Of a DNA stretch of 64,000 nt, positions 10,463 through 19,109 are shown piece by piece; the stretch's first letter is position 1, and each line of letters begins with the position of its first letter. This DNA is from Marinirhabdus sp050859505 (GTDB lineage: Bacteria; Bacteroidota; Bacteroidia; Flavobacteriales; Flavobacteriaceae): NCBI RefSeq assembly GCF_050859505.1, contig NZ_CP193934.1:3549623-3613622 (forward strand). Direction: 5' to 3'. The notes under the pieces are model-generated. The model did not search any database. It had not been told where the DNA came from and saw only the letters and a program-made list of their open reading frames with translations. A program made the position numbers and the translations under genes.

Positions 10463-11431
10463 ATGAAAAAGATTCATGTTCTTACCCTCTTGCTAGTGTT
10501 GGTTTCATTTATTGCAGCAAATGCACAGCAAAAGACCAATCCAAAAAATCAAGACGAAGAATTAGGAAAAGTAGCGTGGTATAGGGATTATGAGCAAGCG
10601 GCAGTACTTTCAGCAAAAGAGAACAAACCTATTTTTATACTGTTTCAAGAAGTACCAGGATGCGCTACATGCCGCAACTACGGACACAACGTAATGAGCA
10701 ATCCGTTATTGGTAGAAGCCATTGAAAACGAATTTATCCCCCTTGCTATCTTCAATAACAAAGGCGGAAAAGACAAACAAATCCTTCAGAAATACAACGA
10801 ACCTACCTGGAATAATCCTGTAGTACATATTGTAGATAACAACGGTAAAAACCTTACCAAACGTATTGCTGGTGACTATTCTGCTCTGGCTGTATATAAT
10901 GCCATTACCGAAGTATTGCAGAAAGAAGGAAAAGAAATCCCGAAGTACATCACACTATTAGGTCAAGAATTAAAGGGAAACAAATACGGAGCCGCTAAAG
11001 AGACCTACTACAGTATGTATTGTTTCTGGACAGGCGAAAAACAATTGGGAAGCAACGAAGGCGTCTTAAACACCGAAGCCGGCTTTATGAAGGGTCATGA
11101 AGTAGTAAAAGTTACTTACAATCCAGAAATTGTTAGTGATAAAACCCTAACGAGTTTCGCCCAACAAAATAAAATGGCACCTATTCAAAAGGACAATAGC
11201 TATCGCGCATCCAGTAAAGACGAGGATTATTATCTACAGCATTCAAATTTTAAGTATATCCCGCTTACGCCATTGCAACGCACCAAAATTAATAGTGCTT
11301 TAGGAAATAGAAAATCTGCTGAGCAATATTTGAGTCCCAGACAATTAAAATGGTTACACTCTAAAAACAGTAGCAACGTAGTATTTAATAAAGATTTTCT
11401 GGTCTCCTGGAATAGTATGTCTTCCCTGTAG
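10463..11431 (+). CDS. Secreted VPGC-motif thioredoxin-like protein with MsrA-like C-terminal domain
   Basis: A 322-residue exported protein with signal peptide MKKIHVLTLLLVLVSFIAANA. The first half is a thioredoxin-fold domain with V64-P-G-C67-A-T-C70, the cysteine form of the VPGUxxT/C pattern described for a thioredoxin-like (seleno)protein family. The second half resembles peptide-methionine sulfoxide reductase A: YC187FW corresponds to the MsrA GCFW active site, then GVLNTEAGF and HEVVKVTYNP follow as in the MsrA core. A repair role for oxidised envelope proteins, with C67/C70 as electron source, is an inference. A decayed 3' end of a second such gene lies about 1.8 kb downstream. The ATG at 10463 is chosen because it gives a clean signal peptide. 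Confidence 0.75.
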   Translation: MKKIHVLTLLLVLVSFIAANAQQKTNPKNQDEELGKVAWYRDYEQAAVLSAKENKPIFILFQEVPGCATCRNYGHNVMSNPLLVEAIENEFIPLAIFNNKGGKDKQILQKYNEPTWNNPVVHIVDNNGKNLTKRIAGDYSALAVYNAITEVLQKEGKEIPKYITLLGQELKGNKYGAAKETYYSMYCFWTGEKQLGSNEGVLNTEAGFMKGHEVVKVTYNPEIVSDKTLTSFAQQNKMAPIQKDNSYRASSKDEDYYLQHSNFKYIPLTPLQRTKINSALGNRKSAEQYLSPRQLKWLHSKNSSNVVFNKDFLVSWNSMSSL

Positions 11432-11502
11432 AATCGTAATTCCTAAATAGTACTGAACTTGGAAAAAAGTAACTTCTACAAGGAACTTAAATCTAACAAT
11501 AG

Positions 11503-12195
11503 CTATTCAAATTTGTAGCCAATTAAAGTTGTATCGACCGTATTATCGGTCATAGCCACTAAAAATGGAAGCACATATCCATTGTCAAAAGTTAGAAACC
11601 CATTAAAATGGAATACGGTATTGGTAGTATTTAAACCCCATCCTGTTCTTTTATATCCGGTAGGTTTTCCGTGCTCTACCATATGAATTTCCATATAATC
11701 GTTTAGAGCTTTTACATCATTTTCGTTACGGTTTTCTATTTTAACTAAACCTGCGGCTTCTTCATAATTTCCCTCTAGCAAATTATCTGCAAATTCGTCA
11801 AATAATTTCGCTTTCTCTATTGCTTTTACTGCAAGGTTTTTGTTGTATTTGAAAGCTTGCTCATAGGACTCTCCATTTTTTTCAAACTGAACCTGAAATC
11901 CTCCATAAGTAGCTTTCTCTTCCTGAGATAATTGTTCATAAACCAAGATTCCCATATGGGACCCCGCAAATACCATATTTAAGGTATCTAAAAGAGTATT
12001 ACTTTCCATCTTAGCATTAAATATGGCAAGTGTTTCACCGTTATCCTCTATAGACGCTTTGGTAAAAGCAACCTGTGTATCATACGTTTCTTCGAGTGAA
12101 TTTATTGCATTCTCTTCTGTAGCTGTTGTTTCGGTATTTTTCGAAGTACATGAAATAAATAGGGATGTGCTTACTAAAAATAATAACTGTTTCAT
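11503..12195 (-). CDS. Putative lipoprotein, function unknown
   Basis: A 230-residue protein with a lipoprotein signal peptide, MKQLLFLVSTSLFISC, where Cys16 would be lipidated. The mature part is acidic and probably periplasmic or surface-anchored. It has no motif I recognise, only a central helix-rich segment (about 90-150) and a beta-rich C-terminus ending in DTTLIGYKFE. It converges on the VPGC thioredoxin gene and is followed upstream by another minus-strand secreted-protein gene, 95 nt away. No function is assigned. Confidence 0.7.
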   Translation of the reverse strand: MKQLLFLVSTSLFISCTSKNTETTATEENAINSLEETYDTQVAFTKASIEDNGETLAIFNAKMESNTLLDTLNMVFAGSHMGILVYEQLSQEEKATYGGFQVQFEKNGESYEQAFKYNKNLAVKAIEKAKLFDEFADNLLEGNYEEAAGLVKIENRNENDVKALNDYMEIHMVEHGKPTGYKRTGWGLNTTNTVFHFNGFLTFDNGYVLPFLVAMTDNTVDTTLIGYKFE

Positions 12196-12290
12196 CTTGA
12201 TTTATTTTAATGTTGAATCTTTTATTAGTTTTCTGATTAAAAATAGGGCTTGTAGCGCTGTTACCAACCAGCATTATAAACCCTATATTT

Positions 12291-13100
12291 TTAGTTATTT
12301 ATATTCCCTTTTCCAGGTTTTGACACTTTTCCATTATTTGCTGAACCTGAAGTACTCTCCCCTATTTTACCATCTGCTTCTACACTTATGTCAAAACTAG
12401 TAGCCCAAGCGGTGGAACGATTTTTAACTTCAATTTTTAAAGAATTATTAGTATCGTATATTTTTTCGAATAAGGTTGGTCCTTTCCAAGCGCTTACCGT
12501 TCCAGTATCTAAATCCCTCCATTGTCCATTTACATTTTCCCAAATTCTTATGGACGCTTCCGCACGTCCTTTATTTGTAAAAATTCTCACTTTAGTCCTG
12601 TTTGTACAAGATGGCTTGGTTATATACGTTTCTTTTGTTTGACCGATAGCCAAATTTGGTGATTTATTTGCATCTGGTTCCAGCAAATCTGCTGTTCTTC
12701 CCATAACAGTAACTTTGTAACTTATAGTTCGCATGGCACTGGAATTATTAACAAGACGCATAGAGATTCTCTTTCCTTTTACGTTATCTATAGTTACAGT
12801 TTTTGTACTATTTGCTTCTCCATAATCAAAAGAAATAAGCTCGGTAGAATTTGTAGTACAGCTATCACATTTATATGTAATTTCAAGATGCCCGTTGGCT
12901 TGCCCACCCGTTTTTTCGAATAGAATATCTACTTTTTTTGAAGTTGCATTAAAAGCCATCGTTGCTGGCCCTACTGAATGTACAGTTCCTTCTCTATTAA
13001 AAATATCAGTTTTGCATAATTGCGCTTGTACAGTTGTACTTGTCATAGCGATAATTAATGCTACAATGATACATGTTGATGTTCTAGAATTTGTTTTCAT
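12291..13100 (-). CDS. Secreted protein with two tandem beta-rich repeats, function unknown
   Basis: A 269-residue protein with a signal peptide (about 1-26, ending VQAQ). Two stretches of roughly 110 residues look like diverged copies of one beta-sandwich-like unit. Each begins with a Cys near TDIFNREG or SCTNRTKVRIF, continues through an E-x-T/A-S-I strand and ends with an S-x-x-I-S/D-V strand. Domain one has a CDSC pair. The C-terminus is a Ser/Gly/Lys/Asn-rich tail. There is no sorting domain. I do not recognise the family; a surface or periplasmic binding role is only a guess. Confidence 0.6.
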   Translation of the reverse strand: MKTNSRTSTCIIVALIIAMTSTTVQAQLCKTDIFNREGTVHSVGPATMAFNATSKKVDILFEKTGGQANGHLEITYKCDSCTTNSTELISFDYGEANSTKTVTIDNVKGKRISMRLVNNSSAMRTISYKVTVMGRTADLLEPDANKSPNLAIGQTKETYITKPSCTNRTKVRIFTNKGRAEASIRIWENVNGQWRDLDTGTVSAWKGPTLFEKIYDTNNSLKIEVKNRSTAWATSFDISVEADGKIGESTSGSANNGKVSKPGKGNINN

Positions 13101-13249
13101 AAGTATATTAAATTAAAGTTTTTACGTAAATACAAACAGTTTGGTTGCTGTTTAAATTCAATTGCAAGCTACTAACACTTAATCATTTTACCCTCTATCT
13201 TTTCACGTATCAAGCTAAAATGTATGAATTCCTGTAGTAGGTATATGTA

Positions 13250-13405
13250 GCTAAAAGCGCCTTAGGTAACCGAAGCGCTGCCGAAATGTACTTAAGTCCA
13301 TCACAAAAAAATTGGCTGGACAACCTTAACCAAATTGGTAAAAAGGTGCGTTTTGATAAAGATTTTGAAACCAATTGGAATGTATTGGCGAGTAGCGTAG
13401 AGTAA
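13250..13405 (+). pseudogene. Decayed 3' end of a second VPGC thioredoxin/MsrA-like gene
   Basis: Reading from 13250 gives AKSALGNRSAAEMYLSPSQK, then NWL and, near the end, FDKDFETNW before a TAA at 13403-13405. This matches the last 45 or so residues of the VPGC protein encoded at 10463-11431 (NSALGNRKSAEQYLSPRQLK, NKDFLVSWN). An in-frame TAG at 13238-13240 lies just before it, and no upstream homologous coding sequence remains. It is a truncated paralogue, probably left when the lipoprotein and secreted-protein genes were inserted or after a tandem duplication decayed. Confidence 0.8.
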
Positions 13406-13499
13406 GAATTTGTAGAAGAACTTTTAATCCATAATCAGTCTTGTGATTTCGCTAATTTTCCAATTCTGGTCACGTAAAATCTTCTTGGTTTACCTTTTG
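13406..13499. other. Intergenic stretch without recognisable gene
   Basis: Together with 13101-13249 this flanks the pseudogene fragment in a gap of about 400 nt. I see no intact ORF, tRNA or clear terminator. It probably contains the upstream signals of the minus-strand gene at 13100 and the 3' end of the DUF6090 operon. Confidence 0.4.
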
Positions 13500-14231
13500 T
13501 TATTTTTTTATTTCGGAATCAACTTCGATTAAAATAAGTTCTATTTGCTCCTTTATGCCTCCAAAAAATCTGGGTCCATTTGCTGCTTTAATTGTCAAAT
13601 AGTAATCTAAAAGTTCATTTTCAAACTCAATCAAATTGAACATTTTTTTATTGGTCAACGTATCAGAAATTGATTCGTATTCAAACGTAAGACCTCTATG
13701 CTGTAAAACTTTTCTTACACTACCATTTTTATTAAATTGGCTTTGCAATTCATCTTTTATAGCATTTGTAGAATTTGCTTGTAATGCCAAGAAGTCTAAG
13801 GTACTTTCAAAAGAAGCAAGATGTTGTCTTAATTGTTCATTTTGAATTAAATTTAGATTCCCAGAACTAATAATATCGGTTAGCACACCGTTTGAGGGAA
13901 TATAAGTTGCTTCGCCTCCAAAAATTGAATAAATTATATCTGAAACAGCCTTGTCACTAATGGTCTCGCGAACATTCGCGTCAAATAACGCAAGTATTTT
14001 CTCTACGGCTTGTATCCGCTCCGTATTTTCTTTAATACATTCTTTGATTTTTTTTAGATTTGTTTCAAACTCCGTTTGAAGAGACATTAGATACACTTGT
14101 TCTGTGCTACGTAATTGCTTGTTAGTACTCCAATTATTAATACTTAAAGCAATTAAAATTCCAATAACCACAAGTACAATTTCTCCAATGGCATACGGCA
14201 GATACTTTGATAGCTTATTTTCAGTGATCAA
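13500..14231 (-). CDS. DUF6090-type membrane protein, N-terminus frameshifted
   Basis: Last gene of the DUF6090/transporter operon. Its body is intact and shows the family signature: a TM segment SKYLPYAIGEIVLVVIGILI, then INNW and a roughly 200-residue extracytoplasmic, helix-rich domain. The family N-terminus (MIKFFRHIR...) is also present, starting at an ATG at 14265. A run of seven T (plus-strand A, 14250-14256) puts it out of frame, and reading straight on gives MIKFF then TAG. With six T it would read MIKFFRHIRKRLITENK, matching the paralogue at 17362. As it stands, translation could only begin at the TTG at 14231. This could be a true mutation, phase-variable slippage or a sequencing error. 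Confidence 0.75.
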   Translation of the reverse strand: MITENKLSKYLPYAIGEIVLVVIGILIALSINNWSTNKQLRSTEQVYLMSLQTEFETNLKKIKECIKENTERIQAVEKILALFDANVRETISDKAVSDIIYSIFGGEATYIPSNGVLTDIISSGNLNLIQNEQLRQHLASFESTLDFLALQANSTNAIKDELQSQFNKNGSVRKVLQHRGLTFEYESISDTLTNKKMFNLIEFENELLDYYLTIKAANGPRFFGGIKEQIELILIEVDSEIKK

Positions 14232-14303
14232 TCGTTTTCGGATGTGTCTAAAAAAATTTAATCATAGTATTATTAATTTGGCTGTCGTTATTTTTTAAAA
14301 ATT

Positions 14304-15029
14304 CTATTTTCTAGCCATCAGCTCAATATCAATGTGTTCAATTAATGCTACAATAGCTATGATTGTTGTTTTATACATTCTTAAACCAACTTCTCTTTGA
14401 GCAATAATTTTTCCTACTATATTACTGAATTCAACCTGATCTTTTAAATTTTCAAAATCATTCGGGCGAGCAGATTGTTCGGAATTTTTACTCCTAATAT
14501 GTTTTATAAGAAATATATTAGCATTGTCTACAATTCCCCATTCTCCTTTATCATAGTCGTTGTGTAGCAGGACGAATTCAAATTCGTACATGGTTACAAT
14601 TTTATTTCTAAGAGGTTTATTGGATACAACGTCCAACCCTTTTGTTTTTAATGTAGTATACGCGGTTGTAATAGGATACGGACTTTGCCATTGTCCAAAT
14701 AGTCCAAATGCAATATCCAATTCAGTATCATAAGGTAAATCTTCTTCTATGTAATGTTCTATTTTCCGTAACTGAATAATGTTATTTGTATTTAAAAGGG
14801 TGTCATTTTTAAAGTTGTGTAGTGTGACTTCCAAATTTGATTTTACTTCAAGTAAAAGACTTACTTCTTCACGTTGAAGCTTCCGATTTTCGTTCCAGTT
14901 ATTTATGGAGAGTGCAATCAAAATTCCAATTACAACTAGGACAATCTCGCCAATAGCATATAAAAGGTATTTTGAAAATTTGTTTTCGATGATCATTCGC
15001 TCTCTAATTTTTCTGAAGAATTTTATCAT
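14304..15029 (-). CDS. DUF6090-type single-pass membrane protein
   Basis: A 241-residue paralogue of its neighbours. It has a basic amphipathic N-terminus MIKFFRKIRERMIIENK, one TM helix (about 20-45, YAIGEIVLVVIGILIALS), INNWNENRK, then an outer domain rich in charged helices. It sits 10 nt downstream of the YfcC-type transporter, so the two are probably translated together. The family is common in Flavobacteriia, and I know of no established function. The predicted topology puts the large domain in the periplasm. Confidence 0.82.
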   Translation of the reverse strand: MIKFFRKIRERMIIENKFSKYLLYAIGEIVLVVIGILIALSINNWNENRKLQREEVSLLLEVKSNLEVTLHNFKNDTLLNTNNIIQLRKIEHYIEEDLPYDTELDIAFGLFGQWQSPYPITTAYTTLKTKGLDVVSNKPLRNKIVTMYEFEFVLLHNDYDKGEWGIVDNANIFLIKHIRSKNSEQSARPNDFENLKDQVEFSNIVGKIIAQREVGLRMYKTTIIAIVALIEHIDIELMARK

Positions 15030-15039
15030 ATAGTACTCA

Positions 15040-16563
15040 TTAATAAACTGATATGGTTAAAAAGACTATGATCACTACTGCGAGTATGGCTAGTAAAGGC
15101 CATATAAATTTTAAAAAACGGCCGTACCCTATTTGCGCAACGCCCAAGAAAGCAAGTATGAGTCCAGTAGGATTAATTAAATTAAACAGGCCGTGCCCAA
15201 ACTGATAGGCATTTACAATCACTTCTCTGCCCACACCCACCGTATCTGCCAGTGGAGCTATAATAGGCACTGTAAGTACCGCTGTACCAGAAGTAGACGA
15301 CACAAAAAACGAAATAACATTATAAATCACGAACAAGGCATTTATAAAAACTCCTTTTTGCATCCCCTCTGTAAAACTTCCGGCCTGGTACAAAATGGTG
15401 TCACTTATTAAACCGTCACTCATAAGTATCGATATTCCCCTGGCAAGCCCTATAATAAAAGCAACACCCAATAGTGCGCCAGCTCCTTTCATAAAGGCAT
15501 TTATAAAGACTAATTCTTTCATTTTTGCCATAAAGCCTATAACGATGGCACCAAAAAAGAAAACCGTCGTCATTTCTACAAACCACCAGTCAAAGGCGAT
15601 AACTCCCCATACCATTACGACAAAGCAAAGTATAAAGACCAATAAAATTAATCTGAGTCTGCTGGTAAGTGCAGGAACTTTAACATCGGGGTGAATACTA
15701 AATAACTCTTCAATCTGAGTTTTCTGATCATAAATCACCGATTTGTTAGGATCTGCTTTCACCTTTTTTGCATATCGCAGGATGAAAATGATTGTGATTG
15801 CCACACAAATTACGAACATGGCAACGCGTCCATAAAGACCCGTGGTCCAAACAATCCCTGCAGCGTCCGAGGCAATTATGGTAGAAAATGGGTTTGTGGT
15901 AGATGCCATGACTCCCACTTGAGAGCCTAGAAATACACAGGCTATGGCAACGAGGGCATCATACTTTGCCGCCAAAAAAACAGGAATGAGAATGGGTAAA
16001 AAAGCAATGGTTTCTTCGCCAAAGCCAAAGGTAGTACCTCCTAAAGCAATTAAAATTGTTGTGCTAATAATTAAAATATACTCTCGCCCTTTTAAAAATT
16101 CTGAAAGCCACTGAATACCTGCGCTAAAAGCCCCGGATTTCTCTACAATACCCACAACACCGCCTATAATGAGTACTAAAAAAATGATGTCGGCAGTTTC
16201 AATAATTCCTTTAATGGGTGCTTGTACAAACTCGAAAAACCCCTGCGGCTCAGGCTCTAAATCTTGATACGTATCTGGTATGCTAATGGGTTTGTAAATG
16301 GCTCCCGAAGTAAAACGCTCCAACGGAATTTGAATATTGAGTGTTTCTAGCGTTTCTAGTGTTGCTGGAAGTTTTTCCACCTTGTCACTTGATGTTTTTA
16401 TAAAAACATTTTCCGACGTGTCATAGGTTAAAGACGCGTATTGACCCGCTGGAACTACCCAGGTAAGCAACGCAACAAGAGCCGCTATAATCAAAAGAAT
16501 CGCCTGTGCTGAAGGAAAAGAGATTGATTTCTTTTTCGGTTTTTTTGTTTCGTTTTGTTTCAT
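15040..16563 (-). CDS. YfcC/DcuC-superfamily membrane transporter
   Basis: A 507-residue polytopic inner-membrane protein with about 12 hydrophobic segments. It carries the paired motifs of YfcC-type carriers: ALLTWVVPAGQYASL at the N-terminus, GGTTFGFGEETIAFLPILIP and the later SSTSGTAVLTVPIIAPLAD and NLINPTGLILA half-site. The periplasmic insert at about 45-100 is typical. The family is usually annotated as basic amino acid antiporter or C4-dicarboxylate carrier, so the substrate is uncertain. It lies within an operon of DUF6090 genes, with three upstream and two downstream, which suggests these membrane proteins act with or around the carrier. Confidence 0.88.
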   Translation of the reverse strand: MKQNETKKPKKKSISFPSAQAILLIIAALVALLTWVVPAGQYASLTYDTSENVFIKTSSDKVEKLPATLETLETLNIQIPLERFTSGAIYKPISIPDTYQDLEPEPQGFFEFVQAPIKGIIETADIIFLVLIIGGVVGIVEKSGAFSAGIQWLSEFLKGREYILIISTTILIALGGTTFGFGEETIAFLPILIPVFLAAKYDALVAIACVFLGSQVGVMASTTNPFSTIIASDAAGIVWTTGLYGRVAMFVICVAITIIFILRYAKKVKADPNKSVIYDQKTQIEELFSIHPDVKVPALTSRLRLILLVFILCFVVMVWGVIAFDWWFVEMTTVFFFGAIVIGFMAKMKELVFINAFMKGAGALLGVAFIIGLARGISILMSDGLISDTILYQAGSFTEGMQKGVFINALFVIYNVISFFVSSTSGTAVLTVPIIAPLADTVGVGREVIVNAYQFGHGLFNLINPTGLILAFLGVAQIGYGRFLKFIWPLLAILAVVIIVFLTISVY

Positions 16564-16594
16564 GAGGTTGTTATGAGTTCTTTAAAAAATTTGA

Positions 16595-17362
16595 TTATTG
16601 GTCAATATTGCTTTCAATTAATGTTAAGGTGTTTTGTAAAAATTCCATGATCGATTCCTCATTTGTAGTCACAAAGGACTGATTCATATAATAATCGAAC
16701 AAAAAACCATCTATTTCGAGACTCGTTAAAAACTCAACATAATTAGACTTTGGTACTTGTATTGGTTTAATTACTATAGCTCTTATATAATCTTTTCTAT
16801 CCATAAAAACATCCTGATTTCTTGTGGGCAATACCTTATTCACGTGAGTAGGAGCATACTTAATCCAATAATCCCTTCTAATAATAACATCTTCTTTGTA
16901 ATCCTCTAATTCGCCTGTCCATTGATTTAATGCATATCGTAATTTTGAGTCTCTAATAAGCTCTAGATTTCCAGAGGAACTAAGGTCATTAACAACACCT
17001 AATCGAGCATCAAAAGTGGCAAAATTGAAGGTTTGACCTAATAAACTATCGACGATCCTTGTTTCAAAATCTCTGGTAGCATCGAAATTTAAAAGTGTTT
17101 TTACTGCATTTATGCTGCTCAAATTTACTTGATGATCAAATGAAATCTCATTAATATTTTGTTTGAACTCTTCTTGCAGGCTTAGTAAAATTTGCTGCTC
17201 TTTGGCAATATCTTTTTGTGTTGTATTCCAGTTATTAATTTGAAGCGCCAGAAGAATCCCAATCATCACAAGTACAATTTCGCCAATAGCGTAGAGCAGG
17301 TATTTACTAAACTTATTATCAGTTACTAGTCTTTGACGGATATGTCTGAAGAATTTAATCAT
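16595..17362 (-). CDS. DUF6090-type single-pass membrane protein
   Basis: 255 residues with the N-terminus MIKFFRHIRQRLVTDNK, TM helix YAIGEIVLVMIGILLALQ, then INNWN and a long outer domain with heptad-like Leu/Gln stretches (EQQILLSLQEEFKQN). It is the closest relative of the frameshifted copy at 13500-14231. It lies 31 nt upstream of the transporter start and 46 nt downstream of the next paralogue, consistent with one transcript. Function is unknown. Confidence 0.82.
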   Translation of the reverse strand: MIKFFRHIRQRLVTDNKFSKYLLYAIGEIVLVMIGILLALQINNWNTTQKDIAKEQQILLSLQEEFKQNINEISFDHQVNLSSINAVKTLLNFDATRDFETRIVDSLLGQTFNFATFDARLGVVNDLSSSGNLELIRDSKLRYALNQWTGELEDYKEDVIIRRDYWIKYAPTHVNKVLPTRNQDVFMDRKDYIRAIVIKPIQVPKSNYVEFLTSLEIDGFLFDYYMNQSFVTTNEESIMEFLQNTLTLIESNIDQ

Positions 17363-17408
17363 TTGAATCGTATTTTATAACTACGTCACATTTCAGAATT
17401 CACTAATT

Positions 17409-18158
17409 TTATTTTTCTAATTCTTTCTCTACCCGCTCTTTAATTATTTTGAAATCTATAATAGAACTTTCTAGCGATAAAGATTCATTTGTTAAGGATT
17501 CAAGTTTAAATGTAATAATATTCCATAATTCAAGATTAGTAAGCAACGCTTCATAATTAGAAGAAGGGCCACCCTGAATCAAACTTTTTCTATAATTGGG
17601 TAAGGCAACTTCACTATAATTTATATGTTTAATAAAGAAAGGTTCTATGGTATTTACATATTGTGTTTCGTTATAATCTTGTTGTATTTCAGCACGGCGG
17701 AGTAACCTTGAGAGATATTCAAAATCCATTTTTAGGGTATCATTCTTCATTTTAGATAAATGATTTTGATTGATAAATTCTTTTAATATGGGAAAATGGT
17801 ATTCCACATCCCAAAAGGTTGCAGTAGCTCCTAAGAGGTTTTTAAATACAGGTATAGAATCTGTGTTTTTAGATTCCATTATTTTTAGAGCACTTTTGTT
17901 TTTATAGATTAATGAGTCTATATCAACTTTTATCCACATTGCTGCTTCAGTTTCCTCATCTAACTCAACAATAATGCGTTTGTAATAATTTGTTCTATTA
18001 GTTTCATCAACTCTATTTGTATTCCAGTTATTGATTTGTAACGCTATTACTATACCAACTACAACTAATAAAATTTCGCCAATGGCGTATTTTAAATACC
18101 TGCCTGTTTTATTTTTTTCCATAAGGTCGTATCGTATTCTTCGGAAGAATTTAATCAT
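17409..18158 (-). CDS. DUF6090-type single-pass membrane protein
   Basis: 249 residues with MIKFFRRIRYDLMEKNKTGR, TM helix YAIGEILLVVVGIVIALQ and INNWN. It is the most diverged of the five: the N-terminal KTGRYLKY variant resembles the commonest form of this family in other flavobacteria. The outer domain is helical and ends in KERVEKELEK. The start is 3 nt after the stop of the first operon gene, so translational coupling is likely. Function is unknown. Confidence 0.82.
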   Translation of the reverse strand: MIKFFRRIRYDLMEKNKTGRYLKYAIGEILLVVVGIVIALQINNWNTNRVDETNRTNYYKRIIVELDEETEAAMWIKVDIDSLIYKNKSALKIMESKNTDSIPVFKNLLGATATFWDVEYHFPILKEFINQNHLSKMKNDTLKMDFEYLSRLLRRAEIQQDYNETQYVNTIEPFFIKHINYSEVALPNYRKSLIQGGPSSNYEALLTNLELWNIITFKLESLTNESLSLESSIIDFKIIKERVEKELEK

Positions 18159-18161
18159 TGG

Positions 18162-18869
18162 TTAGTCTTTCGTTATTTGATTTAATTCAATCACTAATTG
18201 CTCCGCTTTTTTTTGAGTACTTTTCATAAGCTCATTAAGATCTTTTCTATAATTGCTACTCATTATAAAGAGATTATATACTTCATCTCTAGCTAAGACG
18301 GTGTTCACTTCAGCATTAAAATTTTCATCATTATTTGTTGTAGGATGTTTAGGTAATTCATTTACAATAAACTCTTCGATTTTTATGGTGATATTATCTG
18401 AATCTTTAACTCGTGCATTTAAACGTATATAGTCATACTCGTAATAGGTTGTTAATTTGCTTAAAGTAACTTCATCCAATAAGTCTATTTGATTTGTTGA
18501 AGTAATCGATTTGTACTTAGAATTATTAGGATAAAGTTTATAGCGTTCATCTATAAGACTTATAAAATCGCTGGAATTTTCTATCGCTCCACTTTGTAAA
18601 AAATTATTTATAAAATCAATCGATTTTTGATTTCTAATACCATCGACTTTAAAATGGTGAATATCTTTTTCTAAGTCCAAAATAAGGTATTCGATGATTT
18701 TTAGTTTTGAATTATGGTCCTTTCTTAATTCATTTTGATTGTTGATTTGTAGCGCTATCAAAATCCCAATCACCACAAGAATTATTTCGCCAAGAGCATA
18801 CAAAAGGTATTTGCTAAATTTATTCTCAACAACAAGGCGTTGCCTGATCTTACGGAAGAATTTAATCAT
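18162..18869 (-). CDS. DUF6090-type single-pass membrane protein, first gene of operon
   Basis: 235 residues with MIKFFRKIRQRLVVENKFSK, TM helix YALGEIILVVIGILIALQ and INNQN in place of the usual INNWN. It is probably the promoter-proximal gene: a near-consensus -7 element (TATCTTTA on the minus strand, 18913-18920) lies about 45 nt upstream, and the neighbour beyond is divergent. Function is unknown; a membrane-anchored periplasmic domain is what the sequence shows. Confidence 0.82.
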   Translation of the reverse strand: MIKFFRKIRQRLVVENKFSKYLLYALGEIILVVIGILIALQINNQNELRKDHNSKLKIIEYLILDLEKDIHHFKVDGIRNQKSIDFINNFLQSGAIENSSDFISLIDERYKLYPNNSKYKSITSTNQIDLLDEVTLSKLTTYYEYDYIRLNARVKDSDNITIKIEEFIVNELPKHPTTNNDENFNAEVNTVLARDEVYNLFIMSSNYRKDLNELMKSTQKKAEQLVIELNQITKD

Positions 18870-19109
18870 ATTGAATTTCCCTGAAGGTGGAAATCGGGTT
18901 GGTTAGTTGGCTTAAAGATATGATAATAAATTAAGTAGGAAATTTCGAATACGTAAGCGTAATATTTTTTTCCTATACAACGCCCTGCTCGCAACAAAAA
19001 TTAAACCCATTACCATCAATTAGTTACGCTATTGCCCACTAAATCCAATACAACGGTTCGCCTAAGTAAAAATTAAACCAATTTATTATGCACGCATAGT
19101 AAATTTTTG
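18870..19109. other. Divergent intergenic region
   Basis: This AT-rich gap separates the DUF6090 operon (minus) from the MarR-fad cluster (plus). Apart from a possible -7 box for each side I see no gene, tRNA or terminator in it. Confidence 0.5.

Noticed and set aside
10372..10584. 70-residue plus-strand ORF after the acyl-CoA ligase
   Set aside because: It begins in a terminator and continues out of frame into the VPGC thioredoxin gene; no support.
12241..12300. Possible terminator AAAAATAGGG ... CCCTATATTTTT
   Set aside because: The loop is long and the pairing needs a bulge; too weak to call.
12023..12400. 125-residue plus-strand ORF
   Set aside because: It is antisense to the lipoprotein gene and the intergenic gap and has no signal for expression.
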